Assembly (NCBI RefSeq): GCF_003013395.1
Contig: NZ_PXZM01000007.1
Location: forward strand, 1-64,000
Reading direction: 5' to 3'
Length of the DNA stretch: 64,000 nucleotides
From: Brevibacillus fortis
GTDB lineage: Bacteria; Bacillota; Bacilli; Brevibacillales; Brevibacillaceae
Shown here piece by piece: positions 37,013-45,597 of the stretch (position 1 is the first letter of the stretch; every line of letters starts with the position of its first letter). The notes beneath the pieces were generated by a model. The model saw nothing but the letters and a program-made list of their open reading frames with translations, had not been told where the DNA came from and made no database searches. The position numbers were made by a program, and so were the translations under genes.

Positions 37013-37528
37013 TTAGAAAAATTTTGAAGCTATGAAGTTTCTTAATTCAGCTACATTCTCACATAATAAATCTGGTTTTGATGCAATAAGAGATTGCTTA
37101 TCAATGGTCCCCCAAAGAGCACCAATTGAGAAAACTCCAGCTTTTCTTGCCGCTTCTGTATCAGTACTGGAATCCCCGATAGCGATTATATCTGTTGTGT
37201 CCTTATTAAGGCGAGCAACTCCCATTTGTATAGGTTTAGGATGGGGTTTTTTTAGAGGTGCATAATCATGAAAGCATACTAAATGATCTATTTTCCATTG
37301 CCAATGCTCCACAACACGTTTGCAATAATGAATTGTGCCGGCAGTGACAATACTGATCCGTATGTTATTCTGATTGCATTCTTCGATAAGTTCATTAATG
37401 CCAGGATACGGAGTAAGAGTTGGTATCATACCGTAGACCTTATTCAAATCGCGGTTCTTCCCCATTCGATATGGCTCTGCAGCGCGTGAGTCTATCAGAG
37501 TTTGATCTAAATCAAATATAATTGCCAT
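37013..37528 (-). CDS. HAD-family phosphatase-like protein
   Basis: A 171-residue HAD hydrolase with DxD nucleophile motif IIFDLDQTLIDS, motif II SIVTAGT, a conserved Lys in KKPHPKPIQ, and motif IV IAIGDSSTDTEAARKAG. All catalytic residues are present, so it should be an active phosphatase or phosphoglycolate-phosphatase-like enzyme. It begins 3 bp after the DprA-like gene stop, with GGGAGG upstream, so the two are co-translated. Its use in the operon is probably phosphate or phosphoribosyl metabolism linked to DNA or nucleotide damage; that is inference. Confidence 0.85.
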   Translation of the reverse strand: MAIIFDLDQTLIDSRAAEPYRMGKNRDLNKVYGMIPTLTPYPGINELIEECNQNNIRISIVTAGTIHYCKRVVEHWQWKIDHLVCFHDYAPLKKPHPKPIQMGVARLNKDTTDIIAIGDSSTDTEAARKAGVFSIGALWGTIDKQSLIASKPDLLCENVAELRNFIASKFF

Positions 37529-37531
37529 ATC

Positions 37532-38521
37532 TTAAAAATCCTCCCATAAAGAAATTTGATTAGGTTCATTTTCCTGGGGTTTTACTGAATCTTTTAATAT
37601 GGTTTTATCTTTTTGATTGTGATTTTTTCTACGATTGCATAAATTTACAAATTCCTCCAAAGAGTCGAAGTTTGTAATTGGAATTCCTTTTCCTTCAAAA
37701 ATTAACTTTTGATTGCCACGAGTCTTTGGTTCATTTAGAAGGTGATCAGGATGATTAAGACACCCAAGTGGTTTGTTTTCATCTAAACAGAAACCGACTG
37801 TATACATCGTACCTCCTTTTATGTCAGTCTCAACAACAATAACACCAATGCTTAAACCACTTTGTAAACGGTCACGTTCCACAAAAAAATTTCTCATCCC
37901 CCTTACGCCTGGGGGGTATTCACTGAGCCAACATCCGTTTTCTTCTAAAATTTGATTGGCTAAAGATCTGTTTTCTTTTGGATAGATTGTATCAAGCCCA
38001 TGTGCAAGAATTGCAACAGTAGTTCCTTTTCCTTCTAGACATCCTAAGTGTGCCACTGCGTCACAGCCTGTAGCTAATCCACTAACAATTGTGATTCCTG
38101 AAGATGCTAGTAGAGATGAGATGCTTTTCCCCATTTTAACACCGTATTCTGTAGGTTCTCTTGTCCCAATAACTGCGATAGGTAAACCCTCGTTTAGACA
38201 TTTCAGATTTCCTTTTGCGTATAAAAGAATTGGTGGGTCCGGAATAAGCTTAAGACGTGCTGGAAAAAGTGGATTTAAGAAACTTAGAACCTCTATTTCA
38301 TATTTAACGCATTTCAAGAGAATTTCTTCTGCTTTTTCTCTTGCTAATTGAATATCTTCTAAAGTAAACACTTCTTTAGAAAAAAACTGGTTCATTATTA
38401 TTAGTATTTCTTTAAGTGAAGAAATTTGACTGAATTCCGGAATTTGAAGTAGTTTATGGACAGACTTTCGACCAATCCTAGGCAAAGACATGATAGTTAG
38501 TATTAGTTGCTCGTTGTTCAT
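37532..38521 (-). CDS. DprA/Smf-like DNA-processing protein
   Basis: A 329-residue protein with a helical N-terminal region and a Rossmann-like DprA domain: LPIAVIGTREPTEYGVKMGK, ITIVSGLATGCDAVAHLGCL, GTTVAILAHGLDTIYPKENR, and GLSIGVIVVETDIKGGTMYT. Housekeeping DprA loads RecA on single-stranded DNA during transformation. This copy lies in a mobile island between a phosphoribosyltransferase and a HAD gene, and its C-terminus lacks an obvious DprA winged helix. GGAGG precedes the ATG at 38521. It is likely a nucleotide- or DNA-sensing member of a defence or repair module, not the chromosomal dprA. Confidence 0.82.
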   Translation of the reverse strand: MNNEQLILTIMSLPRIGRKSVHKLLQIPEFSQISSLKEILIIMNQFFSKEVFTLEDIQLAREKAEEILLKCVKYEIEVLSFLNPLFPARLKLIPDPPILLYAKGNLKCLNEGLPIAVIGTREPTEYGVKMGKSISSLLASSGITIVSGLATGCDAVAHLGCLEGKGTTVAILAHGLDTIYPKENRSLANQILEENGCWLSEYPPGVRGMRNFFVERDRLQSGLSIGVIVVETDIKGGTMYTVGFCLDENKPLGCLNHPDHLLNEPKTRGNQKLIFEGKGIPITNFDSLEEFVNLCNRRKNHNQKDKTILKDSVKPQENEPNQISLWEDF

Positions 38522-38601
38522 AAAGCTCCTCCAATTTCCATGGTGTGGTCGTATAATAAACAGTTTAATTATAACTTATTTTGGTACGCTAATTTAATCA
38601 C

Positions 38602-39798
38602 TCAAATTAAATTTAGCTTATTAAGTTCAATTCGACCATCTGAGTAATACATACTACCTTTGCAGCCAGAACTATATTCTGTGCAACCGAAAAATGCATT
38701 TCCGTATTTGCTAAGTTTTAAAACTAGTTGTTCACCACATTCAGGGCAAGGTAAAAATGGAGAGTCACGAAAAACTCCAAATTGATTCGCAGCTATTGTA
38801 ACGACAATTACATCACTTACGCCTGCTTTGCGTAGTGTATGAACGCACTCAGTAGCTGTTGCACCTGTAGTGAACACATCATCCAAAAGAATAATTGTTT
38901 TATTCTCAACGTTACTAGATGCAGAAAATTTATCTCTTACGTTTAATTCTCTTTCAATGGCGTTTAAGCCTTTTTGTGAAGGGTAGTCTTCAGTACAGTT
39001 CAATGATTTGCTCAAGTCCTGAATCTTTAAATGGGTTGATACGTTTGCTACGATAGGGCCAAGTCGGTCTCTTGTGTTACTAGGTTTAGGTGGAACTCGT
39101 GTCAGACCGTCGATTTTCATATTTTTGAGCATGGCTGAAATTATCTTCACAAAAATTTCAGTAAAAAGTGTATCTTCCGACGTTTCATCTTTACTTTTTC
39201 TTATGCGATGTGATAACTGATGAAAACTATATTTGCAATGCTCACGAGTAAAGTATCTTCCTCCTGTAAAAACACGATATTTTGCTCGCAAGTTATTTAC
39301 TTCAAAATGGAATATCCTACCTCTACTCGATAATTTGTTCTTTCCAATCCTTGTAGAAAAAACCTCCGAAAAGTAACCGAAACTTCGATCAGTTGTCACC
39401 TTTTTAAAATCAGTAAATTTTCTGAACCTAAAATCAGGCATTTCACCGTATTGACTATATTCAACATCATTTTCACTAATAAGAACTGTCCCAAATGCTG
39501 CGGATAATACATCCTTTATTTCAGAATGTTGGTCACTAACAAATGCAACATCACAAGGCTGCAATTGTAACTCCAAAATTGCTTTATTAACGATTGAGTC
39601 TATAGAAGACCAATAGTCGTTTTCTATATAAATTACTCGATTTCCGAAATTACTTTTCCAAATTGATAATTGCCCCTCATCAATTATAAGAGCGCAATTA
39701 AGTGATGAAGTAATTTCATTCCAAAAATCGTTGTCTACTGAATCATATAAATTGGCTTTAATGATCAGGCCTTTTAAATCATTAACTTCAATAAACAT
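38602..39798 (-). CDS. Phosphoribosyltransferase-domain protein with N-terminal HAD-like region and C-terminal zinc finger
   Basis: A 398-residue protein in three parts. Residues 1-115 look HAD-like (CDVAFVSDQHSEIKDVLSAA). Residues 150-345 contain a phosphoribosyltransferase with the PRPP loop IILLDDVFTTGATATE (about 303-317), close to ComF. The end is a topoisomerase-type zinc finger with C351, C354, C372 and C379. The ATG at 39798 follows GAGGTG; the frame could open at 39807, but that codon lies in the ribosome site. It leads the DprA-HAD transcription unit with an 80-bp gap. DprA/phosphoribosyltransferase pairings have been discussed as candidate anti-phage modules; I cannot verify this here. 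Confidence 0.78.
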   Translation of the reverse strand: MFIEVNDLKGLIIKANLYDSVDNDFWNEITSSLNCALIIDEGQLSIWKSNFGNRVIYIENDYWSSIDSIVNKAILELQLQPCDVAFVSDQHSEIKDVLSAAFGTVLISENDVEYSQYGEMPDFRFRKFTDFKKVTTDRSFGYFSEVFSTRIGKNKLSSRGRIFHFEVNNLRAKYRVFTGGRYFTREHCKYSFHQLSHRIRKSKDETSEDTLFTEIFVKIISAMLKNMKIDGLTRVPPKPSNTRDRLGPIVANVSTHLKIQDLSKSLNCTEDYPSQKGLNAIERELNVRDKFSASSNVENKTIILLDDVFTTGATATECVHTLRKAGVSDVIVVTIAANQFGVFRDSPFLPCPECGEQLVLKLSKYGNAFFGCTEYSSGCKGSMYYSDGRIELNKLNLI

Positions 39799-40032
39799 TG
39801 CTGTCACCTCATTATTGAGTGGCTCGAAATTAAGTCTATTTAATCGAATTATAGCAAAGTAAATAAGATAAAAATGTCGAATATTGTATATTGAAATAAA
39901 AAAACACAGGAATTTCTCCTGGTTATTATTTTATCTATAGGTTTTTAGTTGTTATTTTTAGTCGCACGAAAGCTGATTTAAGTGGGTTTTTACATTGATC
40001 GTCACAAGCCTTGCCTATGTTAGAACGAAAAG

Positions 40033-40068
40033 ACAGCTTAGAACAATATAATTATTGTTCTAAGCTGT
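40033..40068 (-). terminator. Terminator of the DGQHR unit
   Basis: A perfect 15-bp stem, ACAGCTTAGAACAAT with a 6-nt loop. On the minus strand the stem is followed by CTTTTCG. It separates the DGQHR/zinc-protein unit from the downstream phosphoribosyltransferase unit. Confidence 0.65.
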
Positions 40069-40094
40069 GGCTTGCGTATACGGTAAATGAAATG

Positions 40095-40388
40095 TTACCT
40101 ACTCTTATTTGCTTTTTTATTATATGTTGCATCTTCGAATTTTAGGAAATCATCTTTGACTGTAAAAATATCTTTAGTTTGACTTGAAAGGAAAGTATCA
40201 ATTGCCCAACTGATTAAGGATTCTTGACAAGATTGTTGAGAACAAACTGTGACTAAATGGTCATTACTTGTTCCGGCCCATGTACCACCATTTACTACTG
40301 TCGAATTACACATAAAACAATTCTTTGCATTTTCTCTATACTGATGAGGAATTGCCTCTTGATTTACAATGTCTTTAAAATTTGACAT
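40095..40388 (-). CDS. Small cysteine-rich (Zn-ribbon-like) protein
   Basis: A 97-residue protein with CFMC and, about 25 residues later, CSQQSC, a likely four-cysteine zinc site. The rest is hydrophilic and acidic, without recognised family. TAAGGAGGTGA sits just before the ATG at 40388, an excellent ribosome site. It follows the DGQHR gene by 110 bp on the same strand and is followed by a terminator, so the two probably form a unit. The function is unknown. Confidence 0.72.
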   Translation of the reverse strand: MSNFKDIVNQEAIPHQYRENAKNCFMCNSTVVNGGTWAGTSNDHLVTVCSQQSCQESLISWAIDTFLSSQTKDIFTVKDDFLKFEDATYNKKANKSR

Positions 40389-40498
40389 TATTTCACCTCC
40401 TTAATGTGTAAATTCTACAGCTGAAAAATGAAGTCCTTTATCAAAAAAAGATAAATTTGTTAAACAAAAACAAAAATCGTAGGGATTCGATTCGGGTA

Positions 40499-41500
40499 TT
40501 ATTCATCAGGAAGCATGATTTCTTTGAGTTCATTCGCAAGTTGTTTAGAACCACTCATACCTTTTACATATTTAAGACGTCCATCAGTAGACCAATCAAC
40601 TTGTAGTTTTAAGTTAACGACGTAACGTCTCAATAGCTTAATATCAATGTGGCGTTTATTTTCACTTAGCGATTTAACAATGACTTGACTACCGGCCATG
40701 GAAAGGGCATCAAGACAAACGATATGAGTCAATTTACTACCTTTATAATCAACCCATTCGTTAGGGAAGGTCTCTCTCAATGCAGAGTAAAATTCTATGG
40801 CCGCAATTAATTTTTCTTGCTTAGGTAAGGTTGGTATTTTTGAAGTAAGTAAATTAACAGTCCGATACACATTCTGTAAGGTTATGTGGCGACCTTTGCT
40901 TCTTTTTCCGATAATACTACCGTTTTCAAAAAATGGGCTTTTTCTCGACGTAAGCAATTCAGTGGCAATCCAACTTATCTCATCAGAATCTCTTCTCAAG
41001 TATTTACTTAAAGAAGGACCTATTCCTTTTGCTTTTGTATTAATAGTGTCAAACAAGTTAATTTCTTCATCTTCGTCAAGGTAATGAAATGCTAGAAAGG
41101 GGATACTAATTTCCGATTGAGTTTCCTGAATGTACTGTTGAATACCAAAGATACGATGCTGTCCGTCCATGAGTGATGCTTTTGCCTTGCAAACTAGTCT
41201 CCCTAAAGAGGGACGCGTTTTATCGTAAGAAGTAAAATCCCAGTTACCAGCTGCGTTTAGCAATATAGGGGTAAACAAAGAATCGTCACCTTTAGAGAGG
41301 TATAAGGCGAAGTCACTTGCCCTCTTTGGATCAATAGGTCTTTGATATCCCTTGCCTGAAGGCTGATCATAAGGTTTCACATAGGTTAAATTCAATGCGA
41401 TTGTGGAGGGTAAGTAACTTTGGTAGGTCACTTTCCCTCGCATTTTGCTTTGGAGGACATTCTCTATAACAATGGAATTTAGCAAAGTGTTTGTAGACAT
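40499..41500 (-). CDS. DGQHR-domain protein (DndB-like)
   Basis: A 333-residue protein with the diagnostic ASLMDGQHRIFGIQQY (DGQHR at 112-116) and an upstream YQRPIDPKRASDFALYL, typical of the DGQHR family that includes DndB, the regulator of DNA phosphorothioation, and many defence-island proteins. The C-terminal half is helical and lacks other motifs. The ATG at 41500 follows GGGAGAA; a longer frame from 41533 is less likely. It is divergent from the XRE regulator at 41637, which probably controls it. No dnd genes are nearby, so it serves another system. Confidence 0.8.
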   Translation of the reverse strand: MSTNTLLNSIVIENVLQSKMRGKVTYQSYLPSTIALNLTYVKPYDQPSGKGYQRPIDPKRASDFALYLSKGDDSLFTPILLNAAGNWDFTSYDKTRPSLGRLVCKAKASLMDGQHRIFGIQQYIQETQSEISIPFLAFHYLDEDEEINLFDTINTKAKGIGPSLSKYLRRDSDEISWIATELLTSRKSPFFENGSIIGKRSKGRHITLQNVYRTVNLLTSKIPTLPKQEKLIAAIEFYSALRETFPNEWVDYKGSKLTHIVCLDALSMAGSQVIVKSLSENKRHIDIKLLRRYVVNLKLQVDWSTDGRLKYVKGMSGSKQLANELKEIMLPDE

Positions 41501-41636
41501 ATGATTTCTCCCTAATCGTAATGTACACAACATATTTTAGATGTAAAAACATATATTTTCAAATTGAAATATCTAGAATTACTGTCTGTAAGTAAGCTGA
41601 GATGTTACCTACTCTTGTAGAAGGGGAGGGGTCACT

Positions 41637-41996
41637 TTGTCTCAGTTTGCGAAATTTATTGGTCAACGAATTCGTTCACAAAGAAAGGCGAAAGGACTGA
41701 CACAAGAACAACTTGGCGAAAAAGTGAGTATTCCTCAGTCATATATTGGTTCGATCGAGAGGGGTCAAACCTATATGCAGCTCGATACATTAGAAAGAAT
41801 ACTAATTGCTTTAGAGTTGAATCCTACAGATGTATTTAAAACGTATAAAATAATTGAAAGTCCAGAAAGAATACAAAAGGAAGCCATTTTGGACACGCTG
41901 CATGAATTGTTAATACATAGAGATGTTCAAGATATAAAAATGGTGGCAGGATTTGCGAGAGAGATACTCACAACAATTGATACATATAAAAAGTAG
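41637..41996 (+). CDS. XRE-family transcriptional regulator
   Basis: A 119-residue protein with an N-terminal XRE helix-turn-helix (residues 7-60: IRSQRKAKGLTQEQLGEKVS, SYIGSIERGQTYMQLDTLER) and a C-terminal helical dimerisation region. TTG at 41637 follows GGGGAGGGG by 5 bp. It is divergent from the DGQHR gene and is the likely regulator of the candidate defence block. A terminator follows at 41994-42031. Confidence 0.85.
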   Translation: MSQFAKFIGQRIRSQRKAKGLTQEQLGEKVSIPQSYIGSIERGQTYMQLDTLERILIALELNPTDVFKTYKIIESPERIQKEAILDTLHELLIHRDVQDIKMVAGFAREILTTIDTYKK

Positions 41997-42031
41997 CCAC
42001 AAGGATCAACAGACCTTGGGCTATTTTTTAT
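41994..42031 (+). terminator. Terminator after the XRE gene
   Basis: GTAGCC-ACAAGG pairs with CCTTG-GGCTA, ending in a T-run. Confidence 0.65.
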
Positions 42032-42172
42032 ATGTACTATGTTCGGACGTTTTAGTACTAAAAACACAGTGATGTTAAAATGACTAAACAGGAGCAACAA
42101 AGTATACGTGTATGAGATGGGAAAAAACTTTCTGGATGGTTTTCGTTATTTAAGCGAAAGCCATTTACATCC

Positions 42173-42186
42173 CGAACGTCCATTCG
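42173..42186. promoter_or_regulatory. LexA-like SOS box upstream of the cargo mrfA
   Basis: CGAACGTCCATTCG is identical to the 14-mer upstream of the split chromosomal mrfA, at about the same distance from the start (28 bp), although the flanking DNA has diverged. That conservation suggests a real operator. Confidence 0.7.
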
Positions 42187-42214
42187 TAAAATTGATTCAA
42201 AGAAGGTGACGAAG

Positions 42215-44497
42215 ATGAATCGTAAAATGAAGATTGAAGAAATACTAGATCAATTAAAACAGGACGATCGTTTCCGAGCTAATATTGTCCATTGGAACGT
42301 TATACCGGCGCGTGAAGCGAAAAGCGTTTCCTTTCCAAATGATATGGATAATCGAATCAAAGAAACTTTAAACAGAAGAGGGATCGTCTCTTTATATACG
42401 CATCAAGAAACTTCTTATAACTTGATACGAGATGGGAAGCACATTGTAGCAGTAACGCCAACAGCATCAGGGAAGAGCATGTGCTATCATTTGCCAATTT
42501 TACAGACCTTATCGGAAGATACACAGGCACGTGCTCTTTACCTTTTTCCCACCAAGGCGCTCGCGCAAGATCAAAAAAGCGAGCTTCTTGAACTTGTTAG
42601 TGAAATGGGATTTTCCATAAAATCTGAAACGTACGATGGGGATACCCCAGCTAATATTCGCCAAATGGTTCGTAAGGCAGGGAATATCGTTATAACCAAT
42701 CCTGATATGCTTCATTCTGCCATATTACCCCATCACACAAAATGGGTTTCTTTTTTTGAAAACCTCCGTTTTGTAGTGATTGATGAATTACATACATATC
42801 GAGGGGTGTTTGGCAGCCACGTTGCAAATGTAATACGCAGATTGAAACGGATTTGTGCATTCTATGGGAGTCACCCGCAATTTATATGTACATCTGCAAC
42901 TATCGCAAATCCAAAGGATTTAGCTGAACAACTAACCGAAGAAAAAATGGAACTGGTAAATAACAATGGTGCTCCATCAGGAAAGAAGCATTTTATTTTC
43001 TATAACCCGCCTATCGTTAACCGACAGTTGAACATCAGGCGGAGTACTACACTTGAAGCTAGGGATATCACTGAGAGGTTTCTATCGAATGGAATACAGA
43101 CAATTCTTTTTGCCCGTAGCCGAGTTCGTGTTGAGATCCTCTTGAAATATCTCCAAGAAATAATCAAACGGAAATTAGGGACGAAAACTATACAAGGATA
43201 TCGAGGAGGGTATCTCCCTAGTCAAAGAAGGGAGATTGAGCGTGGGTTACGACAAGGTGATATTATTGGAGTAGTTAGCACAAATGCACTCGAATTAGGG
43301 GTAGACATCGGTCAATTGCAAGCATGTGTAATATCAGGGTATCCGGGGTCCGTTGCAAGTACGTGGCAACAGGCAGGGCGGGCAGGAAGACGCCAGGGTG
43401 AATCGGTGGTGGTCCTAGTTGGAAGTTCCTCGCCTTTGGATCAATACGTCATTCAAAATCCCGAATATTTCTTTGAGCGAAGTCCAGAAACAGCTCGAAT
43501 CAATCCAGATAACCTGATTATCTTGGTCGATCATATCAAGTGTGCTTCCTATGAACTGCCGTTTAAGGAGGGAGATCTGTTCGGAAGTGCGGAAATTGTG
43601 GAGATTTTGGAGTTTTTAACCGAAGAACAAATTTTACATCATTCAAAGGGAAACTGGTTTTGGATGAATGATTCTTTTCCTGCGCACAACATTAGTCTTC
43701 GTTCAGCCTCGCAGGAAAATGTGGTCATTATTGATATTACGGAACGTGGAAATGAAAGAGTAATAGGAGAGATGGACAGATTTAGCTCATTAACACTTTT
43801 ACATGAAGAAGCTATCTATTTGCACCAAGGAATTCAGTATCAAGTGGAAAAATTGGATTACGAAGAGAAAAAAGCATACGTGCGAGAAATCACGGTGAAT
43901 TATTACACCGACGCAAATCTGGCAGTACAGCTGAAAGTTTTAGAAGAAGATCAAGCACGACGCTTACAACAAGCTGAGTTTGCTTATGGCGAGGTTTCGG
44001 TGCACGCAATGGCGACGATCTTTAAGAAGATTAGATTTGAAACACATGAAAACATTGGGTCGGGTCCTATCCATCTTCCTGAAGAAGAGCTTCATACCAA
44101 CGCAGCCTGGATTAGTTATCCGGAGAGTGTCTTCGAGATGATTGGAAAGGAAGACGTGGAACGAGGACTTGTTGGTCTTGCTCATGTCCTTCAACACGTC
44201 GCTCCATTATTTGTCATGTGTGATCCAGGTGACCTCCATGTCATCGCTCAGAGAAAAGCGGTTCATTCTGGTCAGCCAACAATATTTCTCTATGACCGAT
44301 ATCCTGGAGGTATCGGATTAAGTGAACAAGTTCATAAGGAAATGGAAACCATTCTGGTTCAAGCAGAGAAGCTTATTTGCTCCTGCCCGTGTGAAACTGG
44401 TTGTCCCTCATGTATCGGTACTACAGATGATGGTGAGAAAGAGTTAGCCCTTTCCTTGTTGCGTCTTGCCCAAGGAGGAAGCGCCTATGTCTCTTAA
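42215..44497 (+). CDS. mrfA: MrfA (YprA) helicase, complete cargo copy
   Basis: A 760-residue DEAD/DEAH-box helicase, full length for MrfA. It shows VTPTASGKSMCYH (Walker A), IDELHTY, CTSATIANP, STNALELGVDIG and QQAGRAGRRQG, then the C-terminal domain the split copy has lost, including HLPEEELHTNAAW, HVAPLFVMCDPGDLHV, YDRYPGGIGLSEQ and the zinc cysteines CPCETGCPSC. By eye the protein is highly similar to the split copy throughout, but the DNA is more AT-rich and diverged, so it came from another strain or species. The ATG at 42215 follows GAAGGTG. It likely replaces the disrupted gene and may be DNA-damage induced. Confidence 0.95.
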   Translation: MNRKMKIEEILDQLKQDDRFRANIVHWNVIPAREAKSVSFPNDMDNRIKETLNRRGIVSLYTHQETSYNLIRDGKHIVAVTPTASGKSMCYHLPILQTLSEDTQARALYLFPTKALAQDQKSELLELVSEMGFSIKSETYDGDTPANIRQMVRKAGNIVITNPDMLHSAILPHHTKWVSFFENLRFVVIDELHTYRGVFGSHVANVIRRLKRICAFYGSHPQFICTSATIANPKDLAEQLTEEKMELVNNNGAPSGKKHFIFYNPPIVNRQLNIRRSTTLEARDITERFLSNGIQTILFARSRVRVEILLKYLQEIIKRKLGTKTIQGYRGGYLPSQRREIERGLRQGDIIGVVSTNALELGVDIGQLQACVISGYPGSVASTWQQAGRAGRRQGESVVVLVGSSSPLDQYVIQNPEYFFERSPETARINPDNLIILVDHIKCASYELPFKEGDLFGSAEIVEILEFLTEEQILHHSKGNWFWMNDSFPAHNISLRSASQENVVIIDITERGNERVIGEMDRFSSLTLLHEEAIYLHQGIQYQVEKLDYEEKKAYVREITVNYYTDANLAVQLKVLEEDQARRLQQAEFAYGEVSVHAMATIFKKIRFETHENIGSGPIHLPEEELHTNAAWISYPESVFEMIGKEDVERGLVGLAHVLQHVAPLFVMCDPGDLHVIAQRKAVHSGQPTIFLYDRYPGGIGLSEQVHKEMETILVQAEKLICSCPCETGCPSCIGTTDDGEKELALSLLRLAQGGSAYVS

Positions 44498-44702
44498 GGA
44501 TAAGCTAAACCGATTTAGCAAAAGAGAAACCGAATCAAATCCTGTTCTGAGTGTATCGTTAGTATGTTTTTTGATAGATAAGCAATGTTCGATAAACATA
44601 TTGGAGGACGATTATGTAACGTACGGGAGGTTCGATATCCCATCACACAAAAACACGTGGTTATATTCCTTTGATCAACTAAAGAACGTCATGAGGGCCT
44701 AA
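44487..44702 (+). pseudogene. mrfB: mrfB (yprB) remnant in the cargo
   Basis: A 71-residue frame overlaps the end of the cargo mrfA exactly as the chromosomal mrfB overlaps mrfA (the start lies inside the mrfA end). Its first residues MSLKDKLNRFSK match MSLKSKLQRMKG of intact MrfB. After a deletion, ILEDDYVTYGRFDIP and SFDQLKNVMRA match IWDDEYVMIREVRYP and SELHEAIRMW. The exonuclease domain is gone. The cargo thus once carried the mrfAB pair and lost only the half that the host still has intact. Confidence 0.75.
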
Positions 44703-44746
44703 GTGTAAGAAAAGATGATGAAAAAGGTACATAATATTTTAAAGAT

Positions 44747-44782
44747 AAAATCCCTTGCCTTGGTTTTGCAAAGGGATTTTTT
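44747..44782. terminator. Terminator between cargo mrfA and the integrase operon
   Basis: AAAATCCCTTGC pairs with GCAAAGGGATTTT and is followed by T's; A-rich on the other side, so it can serve both convergent units. Confidence 0.65.
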
Positions 44783-44832
44783 GATTCGTATAGGGTATAG
44801 GATCGATTATTAGCCTAAGTGTTAAGTTTGTC

Positions 44833-45597
44833 TTAAAGATCGTCGTAATCATTAGCGAGACTACTTAAAATTTTTTGTTTTGCTGCCTTCTCGAAAGATA
44901 CTACATTCTTGTTCTGAGATGCGTCTGTGATTTGTTCAAGCTCTAATGCCACCTTTTCAGAATACCAGCTATAAAATGATTTAGGATTGGAAAAGACTTG
45001 AGAAACAGCTTCTAGGATTTTTTTGTTTTGAGTTAATGACATGGTGTTTTCTAGACTGCTCCTTCTGTCTGTTGAGTACCACATTAATTCAAATAAGGCT
45101 TGTTCAAGGTTTGCAACTTTTTCCCTTAAATGAATAATTGTTTGATATTTTGAGTCAAGTTGAGCTTGCAGAGTTAAGATCTGTTCTTCAAAATTTTTTT
45201 CTTTTGCAATCATTTTTAAGGCGAAGTTTTGGAGAGGGAGTAGTTCTTGAATTAACTCATTGTTTGGATCTCTTTTATTTACAATTGCTGCTACATCAGG
45301 AATTTTGTATTTTTGTTTTTGAGTCTCTTTAACAATAAAAGAATACATGTTTTTGTGCTCTTCAATAATCTGATATCCAAGGTACTGTTTTTTAGTCCAA
45401 AAGTTTTCACCAAAAGCTTTACTGATTATCTTCTGTTTCTCTAGCTGTAGGGCGTACTTATGGACCCTTTCACCAGTGATTTTTTCTAATTCTCCGTATT
45501 GCTGTTTAAACAAAGCAATAATACGATGTAATTCTATAGGATCTGCTTTTTGATTATTAGGGATTCTTCCAGCGGTTCGGCCAGATTTTTTTTTCAT
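44833..45597 (-). CDS. GinD-like accessory protein of the integration module
   Basis: A 254-residue, mainly helical, basic protein with a KKKSGRTAGRIPNNQKADP tail at the N-terminus and a coiled-coil-like middle (about 118-165, FEEQILTLQAQLDSKYQTII). Its start overlaps the preceding integrase stop by 4 bp (ATGA), so it is the fourth, translationally coupled gene of the operon. GInt islands have a small DNA-binding-type protein (ginD) in this position, reported as required for integration and excision. The sequence similarity cannot be judged here; the call rests on position and type. Confidence 0.7.
   Translation of the reverse strand: MKKKSGRTAGRIPNNQKADPIELHRIIALFKQQYGELEKITGERVHKYALQLEKQKIISKAFGENFWTKKQYLGYQIIEEHKNMYSFIVKETQKQKYKIPDVAAIVNKRDPNNELIQELLPLQNFALKMIAKEKNFEEQILTLQAQLDSKYQTIIHLREKVANLEQALFELMWYSTDRRSSLENTMSLTQNKKILEAVSQVFSNPKSFYSWYSEKVALELEQITDASQNKNVVSFEKAAKQKILSSLANDYDDL

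Noticed and set aside
40499..41500. Complete dnd phosphorothioation system
   Set aside because: Only a DGQHR protein is present; no dndA, C, D or E homologue was seen in the window.
42215..44497. Assembly duplication of mrfA
   Set aside because: The two copies differ at many nucleotide positions and in base composition, and their mrfB neighbours differ, so they are distinct genes.
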